Source of the DNA: Verrucomicrobiota bacterium
GTDB taxonomy: Bacteria > Verrucomicrobiota > Verrucomicrobiia > Methylacidiphilales > Verrucolacustridaceae
Reading direction: 5' to 3'
NCBI GenBank assembly: GCA_016876055.1
Contig: VHDM01000057.1
Location: 1 to 6,515 of the forward strand
Length of the DNA stretch: 6,515 bases
The translations under genes were made by a program, and so were the position numbers. Of the stretch, positions 1-5,424 are shown in pieces. The notes below the pieces were generated by a model. The model searched no databases, was not told the origin of the DNA, and was given only the letters and a program-made list of their open reading frames with translations. How positions within the stretch are numbered: the stretch's first letter is position 1; every line of letters starts with the position of its first letter.

Positions 1-1358
1 TTCTCGAGATGAAGGCGGGCGACTTCCTCGTCCAGCTTCTTGGGCAGAACGTAGACAGCCGGCTTATAGAGGGAGCGGTTCTTCCAGAGATCAAGCGCGG
101 CCAGCGTCTGGTTCGAGAAGCTGTTGCTCATCACGAAACTGGGGTGGCCGGTGGCGCAACCCAAATTGACCAGACGCCCTTCCGCGAGGAGGAACAGTTC
201 CCGGCCATCGGGGAAGACGTACTTGTCGAGCTGAGGCTTGATGTTGACCCGTTGCACGCCGGCAAGATGGTTGAGCTTGTCGACCTGAATCTCGTTGTCG
301 AAGTGGCCGATGTTCGCAACCACCGCCTGATCTTTCATCCTCTTGAGGTGCTCGATGGTGATAACGTCTTTGTTCCCGGTGGTGGTGATGTAGATATCCG
401 CACGGCCGAGGGTGTCCTCAACCGTGGTGACTTCGTATCCCTCCATGGCGGCCTGCAGGGCATTGATCGGATCGATCTCGGTGATGATGACGCGGGCGCC
501 CTGGCCGCGGAGGGACTGGGCGGACCCTTTGCCGACGTCCCCGTAGCCGCAAACCACGGCCACCTTGCCGGAGATCATCACATCGAGGGCCCGGTTCAGG
601 CCGTCGACCAGCGAGTGACGACAGCCGTAGAGGTTGTCGAACTTCGCCTTGGTGACCGAGTCGTTCACGTTGAAGGCGGGCACGAGCAGCTTGGCCTGCT
701 CCTGCAAGCGGTAGAGACGGTGGACGCCGGTGGTCGTTTCCTCGGCCACCCCTTTCCACTCCTTGACCAATTCGTGAAAGATATAGGGGCTCTCGGCGTG
801 GATTTTCCTGAGAAGGTCCTTGATGACCTTTTCCTCGTGGCTGGAGGACGGGGTATTGACCCAGCCATCGCCTTCCTCGAGCTCATACCCCTTGTGGAGA
901 AAGAGAGTGACGTCGCCGCCGTCGTCGATGACGAGTTGCGGACCCTTTCCGGCGGGGTTGAGAATGGCTTTCCAGGTGCAGTCCCAGTACTCCTCGAGGG
1001 TTTCGCCCTTCCAAGCGAAAACGGGGATGCCGGCGGCGGCAATGGCGGCGGCGGCTTGGTCCTGCGTGGAGAAAATATTGCAACTAGCCCAGCGCACGTC
1101 GGCGCCGAGGTCGACAAAGGTTTCGATCAAGACCGCCGTCTGGATGGTCATGTGTAGGGAACCGGTCACCCGGACGCCGGCAAGGGGCTTGTCCTTGGCG
1201 TATTTTTCGCGGATGGCCATCAGGCCGGGCATCTCTTTCTCGGCAATCTCGATTTCCTTGCGGCCAAGATCGGCAAGGGCGAGGTCCTTGACCTTGAAGT
1301 CACCGGCTTTGGGGCCGCGGGTTTTGGCGGGTTTCGGGGTCAGGGTGGTGGGGCTCAT
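1..1358 (-). CDS. ahcY: S-adenosylhomocysteine hydrolase (adenosylhomocysteinase), C-terminus cut by window edge
   Basis: This cytosolic NAD-dependent enzyme reversibly splits S-adenosylhomocysteine into homocysteine and adenosine, removing the product inhibitor of methyltransferases. I translated the minus strand from the ATG at 1358-1356: 452 codons stay open to the left edge. The N-terminal substrate domain has GSLHMTIQTAVLIET (about residues 66-80), the DDGGD motif (145-149), EETTTGVHRL (about 207-216) and KAKFDNLYGCRHS (about 237-249). The NAD-binding Rossmann segment has CGYGDVGKGSA (about 270-280), and HPSFVMSNSFSNQTLAAL follows later. A roughly 40-residue insertion (about 170-207), typical of the long bacterial form, precedes the EETTTG motif. 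The last visible residues, KLDEEVARLHLE, sit about 25 residues from the usual C-terminus ending in Y-R-Y, so only the NAD-contacting tail is missing. It lies 18 bases after metK on the same strand, so the two are probably one transcript. No frameshift is seen. The identity is certain from the motifs. Confidence 0.97.
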   Translation of the reverse strand, partial: MSPTTLTPKPAKTRGPKAGDFKVKDLALADLGRKEIEIAEKEMPGLMAIREKYAKDKPLAGVRVTGSLHMTIQTAVLIETFVDLGADVRWASCNIFSTQDQAAAAIAAAGIPVFAWKGETLEEYWDCTWKAILNPAGKGPQLVIDDGGDVTLFLHKGYELEEGDGWVNTPSSSHEEKVIKDLLRKIHAESPYIFHELVKEWKGVAEETTTGVHRLYRLQEQAKLLVPAFNVNDSVTKAKFDNLYGCRHSLVDGLNRALDVMISGKVAVVCGYGDVGKGSAQSLRGQGARVIITEIDPINALQAAMEGYEVTTVEDTLGRADIYITTTGNKDVITIEHLKRMKDQAVVANIGHFDNEIQVDKLNHLAGVQRVNIKPQLDKYVFPDGRELFLLAEGRLVNLGCATGHPSFVMSNSFSNQTLAALDLWKNRSLYKPAVYVLPKKLDEEVARLHLE

Positions 1359-1367
1359 GGTTTGATT

Positions 1368-1372
1368 CTCCT
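1368..1372 (-). promoter_or_regulatory. Ribosome binding site of ahcY
   Basis: On the minus strand AGGAG (1372-1368) lies 9 bases before the ATG at 1358, inside the 18-base gap after the metK stop. This strong Shine-Dalgarno sequence fixes the ahcY start and suggests ahcY is translated independently from the metK-ahcY message, with no promoter of its own. Confidence 0.75.
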
Positions 1373-1376
1373 GGGG

Positions 1377-2561
1377 TTAATTTAGTCCGGCATGGCGGCG
1401 GAGCTCACGGACACGGTCGGTGTGCTCCCACGGCGCGAAGGCCGGATTACCGCGGTGGCCAAAATGGCCATAGTTGGTGGTTTTTGAGTAAATCGGGCGG
1501 CGCAGACGAAGCCGGCGGATTATTTCCGCCGGCCGGAAATCGAAAGTCCGGTGCACGGCCTGTTCGATCCGGGAGAAGGGAATCTTTTCCGTACCGAAGG
1601 TTTCGAGGCAGACCGACACCGGCCGCGGGTGACCGATGGCGTAGGCGAACTGGATTTCCACGCGATCGGCGAGGCCGGCGGCCACGATATTTTTGGCCAC
1701 GTATCGCCCCATGTAGGCGGCACTGCGGTCCACTTTGGTCGGATCCTTGCCGCTGAAGGCGCCGCCACCGTGCCGGCCGGCACCGCCGTAGCTGTCGACG
1801 ATGATCTTGCGACCGGTCAAGCCGCTGTCGCCCTCGGGGCCACCGACCACAAACCGCCCGGTCGGGTTGACAAGAAACTCGGTGTGCCGATCAAGCAGGT
1901 TTGCGGGAAGAACCTTTTTAATGAGCTTCTCAACGATGAATTTTTCAATGGTGGGGTGAGACACGCCTGCGGCGTGCTGGGTGGAGACGACCACGGCAGT
2001 GATGCGGACGGGACGGTGCTGGCGGTATTCCACGGAAACTTGGGATTTGGCGTCCGGGCGGAGCCAGCCGACGCGGCCGCTTTTGCGGATGCGGCTCAGT
2101 TCACGTCCCAGCCGGTGCGAAAACATCACGGGTGCAGGCATCAATTCCGCCGTTTCCCGCGTGGCGTAACCGAACATCAGTCCTTGGTCCCCGGCACCCT
2201 GCTCGGCGGTTTTTTTGCCGGCGGCCTTTTTGGCGTCGACCCCCTGGGCGATATCGGGGCTTTGGCCGGTGAGGGCGTTCAGGATGTGAACCTTGTCGGC
2301 GTGGAAGACGTCGTCTTCGTGGGTGTAGCCGATGCTGCGGATCGTTTGGCGGACGAGCTTGTCGTAATCGAGTTTGGCACGGGTGGTGATTTCCCCGGCC
2401 AGGACCACCAGGTTGGACTTCACCAAGGTTTCGCAAGCCACCCGGCTCAGGGGATCCCGGGCGAGACAAGCATCGAGCACCGCGTCGGAGATGGCATCGC
2501 AGACCTTGTCTGGATGACCTTCGCCTACGGACTCGGAGGAAAAAATAAAGTGACCGCGCAC
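1377..2561 (-). CDS. metK: S-adenosylmethionine synthetase (methionine adenosyltransferase)
   Basis: The enzyme makes S-adenosylmethionine, phosphate and pyrophosphate from methionine and ATP in the cytosol. The 394-residue length is normal for the family. Visible motifs in order are SSESVGEGHPDK near the N-terminus (residues 8-19, ATP/metal site), signature GAGDQGLMFGYA (122-133), PTGRFVVGGPEGDSGLTGRK (233-252) and the glycine-rich GGGAFSGKDPTKVDRS (265-280) with its conserved Lys and Asp. Compared with E. coli MetK, the loop between QGVD and QGAGDQG is about five residues longer and Lys/Ala-rich (KKAAGKK). The start is a GTG at 2561-2559; an in-frame stop lies only two codons upstream, at 2570-2568, so no longer form is possible. 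The Shine-Dalgarno is poor: the nearest AGG, at 2578-2576, is 14 bases away. It is first in an operon with ahcY and divergent from the SahR-like regulator, which probably controls it. The identity is certain; the start is well constrained. Confidence 0.97.
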   Translation of the reverse strand: MRGHFIFSSESVGEGHPDKVCDAISDAVLDACLARDPLSRVACETLVKSNLVVLAGEITTRAKLDYDKLVRQTIRSIGYTHEDDVFHADKVHILNALTGQSPDIAQGVDAKKAAGKKTAEQGAGDQGLMFGYATRETAELMPAPVMFSHRLGRELSRIRKSGRVGWLRPDAKSQVSVEYRQHRPVRITAVVVSTQHAAGVSHPTIEKFIVEKLIKKVLPANLLDRHTEFLVNPTGRFVVGGPEGDSGLTGRKIIVDSYGGAGRHGGGAFSGKDPTKVDRSAAYMGRYVAKNIVAAGLADRVEIQFAYAIGHPRPVSVCLETFGTEKIPFSRIEQAVHRTFDFRPAEIIRRLRLRRPIYSKTTNYGHFGHRGNPAFAPWEHTDRVRELRRHAGLN

Positions 2562-2643
2562 GGCTTGTTATCATGCCTGCCTTCCGCCCCGCCGCAATAA
2601 AATAATATTGATATATCATGATAAACTGATGAATCTATAACCT
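2562..2643. promoter_or_regulatory. Divergent control region between metK-ahcY and the SahR-like regulator
   Basis: These 82 bases hold the 5' ends of two divergent transcription units. The part next to the regulator (about 2596-2643) is strikingly AT-rich in an otherwise GC-rich window. It must contain promoters for both directions, but no canonical -35/-10 pair at 16-18 base spacing stands out on either strand. Weak pieces are TTGATA at 2608-2613 and TATAAC at 2636-2641 on the plus strand, and TATTAT at 2607-2602 on the minus strand. Palindromic TGAT/ATCA elements fill the centre and would overlap any promoter, as expected for a repressor controlling both sides. I see no SAM or SAH riboswitch fold; the minus-strand leader is too short for the large classes. 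Confidence 0.6.
2609..2623. promoter_or_regulatory. Candidate operator: overlapping perfect palindromes
   Basis: Two perfect 10-base palindromes overlap here: TGATATATCA (2609-2618) and TATCATGATA (2614-2623). A further TGAT half-site lies at 2627-2630. Dyad-symmetric AT-rich sites next to their own gene are normal for ArsR-family dimers. The position between the regulator and metK-ahcY suggests this is where the SahR-like protein binds and represses both units. Assignment rests on symmetry and position only; I did not match it to a published SahR motif. AT-rich DNA yields palindromes by chance more often than mixed DNA, but two perfect ones at this spot is suggestive. Confidence 0.5.
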
Positions 2644-3582
2644 ATGGTAAGCGACCGAGTTCGGCTCTTGGGGGCGTTAGCAGATCCAACCCGCTTACGT
2701 ATCTTGTTCTCCCTTAAGGATAATGAACTATCCGTGGCGGAACTTCAGGAGGTGCTAGGAGTGGGGCAGTCCAGGATTTCCAACCATCTTGCCCTGCTCA
2801 AGGGGGTGGGTCTTGTGGGGGACCGCCGGGAGGGGCAGAAGGCGTACTACCGCCGGGCAGAGGCTCCGTCGGGGGCCCTCAAGGAGGCATGGGCTTTTGC
2901 GGAGGGGGCAGCCAATGAGTTATCCACGAAAATCCGGGATGGGGAAGCCCTCCGGTTGGTGCTTTCGCAAAGGCAGGAGAAATCGAAACGGTATTTTGAC
3001 GCTGTGGCTGGCCGGTTGGGGAAAAAGTATTGCCCGGGCCGATCGTGGGAGGCGGTGGGGAGATTGTTGCTGGCGCTGGCCCCGCGGGAGACCTTTGCGG
3101 ATCTGGGGGCAGGGGAGGGTTTAATTTCGCAGCTTTTGGCCGCGAGGGCCAAAAAGGTGATCGCGGTCGACCACTCCCAGCGGATGGTGGAGGTGGGTCG
3201 GGACCTGGCGGAGCGAAGCGGGCTTAAGAATCTGGAGTATCGGCTTGGGGATCTGGAGAATCCTCCCATCAAGGCGGGGGCGGTCGATGTGGCTATTCTC
3301 AGTCAGGCCCTTCATCACGCGGTGCATCCTCCCAAGGCGCTGGCGGCAGCCTTCAAGATCCTGCGGCCGGGGGGCCGGGTGCTAATTTTAGATTTGGCCG
3401 AACACACCTTTGAAGCGGCCAGGGAACTCTATGCAGATGTCTGGCTTGGTTTCGCCCCGGCGGATCTGGGACGAATGATAAGGGAGGCGGGCTTTGAGGG
3501 GGTGTCCGTCGAGATCGTGGCGAGGGAAAAGGAAGGACCGGGGTTCCAGACGTTGCTGGCGGTTGGGCAGAAACCTGCGTAA
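2644..3582 (+). CDS. sahR: SahR-like regulator: ArsR-type helix-turn-helix fused to SAM-methyltransferase-like domain
   Basis: This is probably a transcriptional repressor of the adjacent SAM-cycle genes that senses S-adenosylhomocysteine. Residues about 1-72 form an ArsR winged helix: LADPTRLRILFSL (12-24), a recognition helix around GQSRISNHLALLK (41-53) and a wing with REGQKAYYRR (62-71). The ArsR metal-site cysteines are absent (ELSVAEL instead of ELCVCDL; the only Cys in the protein is about residue 130), so it is not a metal sensor. After a linker containing YFDAVAGR (117-124) comes a class I methyltransferase fold with motif I DLGAGEG (153-159), acidic strand-2 end VIAVD (172-176), a LSQALHH segment (219-225), LRPGGRVLILDL (240-251) and LYADVWLGF (262-270). 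Novichkov and colleagues (2014) described SahR with this architecture in Proteobacteria as a repressor released by SAH. ATG 2644 is forced by an in-frame stop six bases upstream; no Shine-Dalgarno is visible. The fold is certain; the SAH-sensing role follows from context. An active methyltransferase is the alternative. Confidence 0.88.
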   Translation: MVSDRVRLLGALADPTRLRILFSLKDNELSVAELQEVLGVGQSRISNHLALLKGVGLVGDRREGQKAYYRRAEAPSGALKEAWAFAEGAANELSTKIRDGEALRLVLSQRQEKSKRYFDAVAGRLGKKYCPGRSWEAVGRLLLALAPRETFADLGAGEGLISQLLAARAKKVIAVDHSQRMVEVGRDLAERSGLKNLEYRLGDLENPPIKAGAVDVAILSQALHHAVHPPKALAAAFKILRPGGRVLILDLAEHTFEAARELYADVWLGFAPADLGRMIREAGFEGVSVEIVAREKEGPGFQTLLAVGQKPA

Positions 3583-3635
3583 GGAAAATTCTTCGAGGCC
3601 AGGTTCAAGAGAGCGGGATGAGGTCCTGGGGGGCT

Positions 3636-3667
3636 TGGAATCGAGTCTGTTTTCACCTAGGATTCCA
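3636..3667. repeat. Inverted repeat between the regulator and tRNA-Leu
   Basis: TGGAATC (3636-3642) pairs with GATTCCA (3661-3667) around an 18-base loop. It sits 54 bases after the regulator's stop codon and ends four bases before the tRNA. It could form a hairpin at the 3' end of the regulator message, but no T-run follows, so it is not a canonical intrinsic terminator. The rest of the 3583-3671 spacer shows no gene; a weaker CCAGG/CCTGG pair (3599-3603 and 3625-3629) is also present. Confidence 0.35.
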
Positions 3668-3671
3668 TGAT

Positions 3672-3752
3672 GCGCTCGTGGCGAAATGGCAGACGCGCTA
3701 GATTCAGGTTCTAGTGGGGCAACCCGTGGAGGTTCAAATCCTCTCGAGCGCA
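3672..3752 (+). tRNA. tRNA-Leu, anticodon CAG
   Basis: The 81-base sequence folds as a class II tRNA that reads CUG leucine codons. The acceptor stem is GCGCTCG (3672-3678) paired with CGAGCGC (3745-3751), with discriminator A at 3752. The D arm GCG/CGC closes a loop with AAATGGCAGA. The anticodon stem CTAGA/TCTAG holds the loop TTCAGGT, which puts CAG at the anticodon. A 13-base variable arm (GGG-CAA-CCC core) is the leucine/serine type. The T arm is GGAGG-TTCAAAT-CCTCT. The bases after the discriminator are CCG, so the 3' CCA is not encoded and must be added by the CCA-adding enzyme. No separate promoter is evident. Confidence 0.95.
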
Positions 3753-3857
3753 CCGGGAAGGTAATGGGGAGGGGGTATTTTACCGGGCGGCCTTCCTAGG
3801 TTGCTGCGAACAGATTCCCCGGTCCGTCTTGACGATTGAGGCTGGATTGGTGAGATC
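3753..3857 (+). promoter_or_regulatory. Leader region upstream of guaA
   Basis: This 105-base gap between tRNA-Leu and guaA carries no gene. It holds weak dyads: GGAAGG (3756-3761) with CCTTCC (3791-3796), GGTAA (3760-3764) with TTACC (3780-3784), and ACCGGG (3782-3787) with CCCGGT (3818-3823). These overlap and are mutually exclusive, and none is followed by a T-run. No purine-riboswitch core was recognised. A promoter for guaA-hisD is expected here, but I could not place a convincing -35/-10 pair. Confidence 0.3.
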
Positions 3858-5423
3858 GTGGGCTTGCAACCACCCAGTGCCCGCGGAATCCAAGAGAGAA
3901 TTCTGATTCTCGATTTCGGCTCCCAATATACCCAGGTCATTGCTCGCCGGGTGCGCGAAGCCCACGTTTATTCCGAGATTGTCCCCCATACCATCACCGC
4001 GGGTGAAGTTCTCTCTCTCCGCCCCCGCGGGATCATCCTGAGCGGCGGTCCGGCCAGCGTTTACGCCCCGAAGGCCCCGAAAATGGACCGGGGTATCTTT
4101 CATCTCGGCATCCCGATCCTGGGCATCTGTTACGGCATGCAGCTTTTGGTGAAGGAATTTGGGGGTGAGGTGGCCCGCGGCACCCGGCGCGAATACGGAC
4201 GTGGCACTTTGCAGCGCCGCCGAGCCTGCGCCCTGCTCGCCAGCCTCCCGAAAAACCTGGAAATCTGGAACAGCCACGGGGACCGCGTCACCCGCCTGCC
4301 CAAGGGCTTTGCATCCGTCGCTATCACGGAAAACAGCCCTTACGCCGTCGTCCGCCGGGAGAAGATCTACGGACTTCAGTTTCATCCGGAGGTCTCCCAT
4401 ACCCCGCGGGGCAAAGAGATTCTCGCCAACTTTTTGCAGAAGATCTGTGGCTGCGAGGGGACGTGGACGATGGGATCATTCGTCCGTCGGACCATCCAGG
4501 AGATCCGCGAGCAGGTCGGGCCCCATCGCGTGATCCTCGGACTGAGCGGCGGGGTGGACTCCTCCGTCGCGGCCGCGCTCCTTGCCAAGGCGATCGGGCG
4601 CCAGCTTTACTGCATCTTCGTGGATAATGGACTCCTGCGGAAAGGGGAGGCCGAGAGCGTCCGCCGGATCTTTGGCCGGCATATGAATCTCCATCTCACC
4701 GTGGTGGATGCCCGGAACCAGTTCCTGCGTCGGCTGAAGGGGGTGGCCGATCCGGAACGGAAGCGGAAAATCATCGGCTACGAGTTCATCAAGGTGTTTG
4801 AAAAGGCGGCCCACCGGGTGGGTCAAGGCGCCCGCTTCCTCGGACAAGGTACTCTTTATCCCGATGTCATCGAAAGTGTGCCGATCGCCGGCAATCCGGC
4901 CGCGCTGATCAAGAGCCACCACAATGTGGGGGGTCTGCCCAAGCGGATGAAGCTGGAGCTGGTGGAGCCGCTCCGGCAGCTGTTCAAGGACGAGGTGCGG
5001 GAGGTGGGGAAAGTCTTGGGCCTGCCCAAGGAGATGGTCTGGCGGCAGCCGTTCCCAGGCCCGGGTCTGGCGGTGCGTTGCCTGGGCGCGATTGACGAGA
5101 AGAAATTGTCGATCCTGCGGGAGGCGGATGCGATTGTGGTGGAGGAAATGAAAGCAGCGGACTGGTACTATCGGATGTGGCAGAGCTTCGCCGTCCTGCT
5201 CCCGTGCCGGAGCGTGGGCGTGATGGGGGACGAGCGCACCTACGACAATGCGATTGCCATCCGGGCAGTGGAGAGCAAGGACGGGATGACGGCCGACTGG
5301 GTGCGTCTGCCCGGCGACCTGCTGGGCCGCATCTCCAACCGGATTTGCAATGAGGTCAAGGGCATCAACCGGGTGGTCTTGGATATCAGCTCCAAGCCGC
5401 CCGCGACGATCGAGTGGGAGTAA
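3858..5423 (+). CDS. guaA: GMP synthase (glutamine-hydrolysing)
   Basis: This cytosolic enzyme performs the last step of GMP synthesis: XMP plus ATP and glutamine give GMP, AMP, pyrophosphate and glutamate. It is a complete 521-residue protein, a usual length. The class I glutamine amidotransferase domain (about residues 13-195) has ILILDFGSQYTQ (15-26), GGP in the oxyanion region (63-65), the nucleophile Cys91 in GICYGMQ, and His176/Glu178 in HPEV. The ATP pyrophosphatase domain has the P-loop SGGVDSS (230-236) and VDNGLLRKGE. The dimerisation domain follows, with RQPFPGPGLAVRCLG, and the typical end DISSKPPATIEWE. The start used is GTG 3858, giving the expected short lead before the first strand; an in-frame TGA at 3837-3839 excludes a much longer form. 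TTG 3864 is an alternative because GGTGAG (3849-3854) sits 9 bases before it. hisD starts one base after the stop, so the two are probably coupled. Confidence 0.97.
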   Translation: MGLQPPSARGIQERILILDFGSQYTQVIARRVREAHVYSEIVPHTITAGEVLSLRPRGIILSGGPASVYAPKAPKMDRGIFHLGIPILGICYGMQLLVKEFGGEVARGTRREYGRGTLQRRRACALLASLPKNLEIWNSHGDRVTRLPKGFASVAITENSPYAVVRREKIYGLQFHPEVSHTPRGKEILANFLQKICGCEGTWTMGSFVRRTIQEIREQVGPHRVILGLSGGVDSSVAAALLAKAIGRQLYCIFVDNGLLRKGEAESVRRIFGRHMNLHLTVVDARNQFLRRLKGVADPERKRKIIGYEFIKVFEKAAHRVGQGARFLGQGTLYPDVIESVPIAGNPAALIKSHHNVGGLPKRMKLELVEPLRQLFKDEVREVGKVLGLPKEMVWRQPFPGPGLAVRCLGAIDEKKLSILREADAIVVEEMKAADWYYRMWQSFAVLLPCRSVGVMGDERTYDNAIAIRAVESKDGMTADWVRLPGDLLGRISNRICNEVKGINRVVLDISSKPPATIEWE

Positions 5424-5424
5424 G

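Noticed and set aside
1021..1056. GGC/GCG-rich near-repeat inside ahcY
   Set aside because: It encodes the normal alanine-rich helix of AhcY (about residues 101-110) in GC-rich codons; it is not a separate repeat element.
9..1157. Long plus-strand open frame opposite ahcY
   Set aside because: It is the reverse-strand shadow of ahcY, whose translation shows every family motif. The shadow protein has no recognisable domain, and long antisense frames are common in GC-rich coding DNA.
1551..2600. 349-codon plus-strand open frame opposite metK
   Set aside because: It is a shadow of metK. The minus-strand product has both MetK signatures, and the antisense product resembles nothing.
2562..2643. 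SAM or SAH riboswitch in the metK leader
   Set aside because: At 82 bases, mostly AT-rich and filled with DNA palindromes, no conserved riboswitch core or terminator was recognised. The adjacent protein regulator explains control better. A covariance-model search would settle it.
3756..3796. Intrinsic terminator after tRNA-Leu
   Set aside because: The short dyads have large loops and no following T-run, so they do not meet the terminator pattern.
3829..3857. TTGACG at 3829-3834 as the -35 of a guaA promoter
   Set aside because: The hexamer 17 bases downstream is GAGATC, not -10-like, and a transcript from it would begin at or after the guaA start codon.
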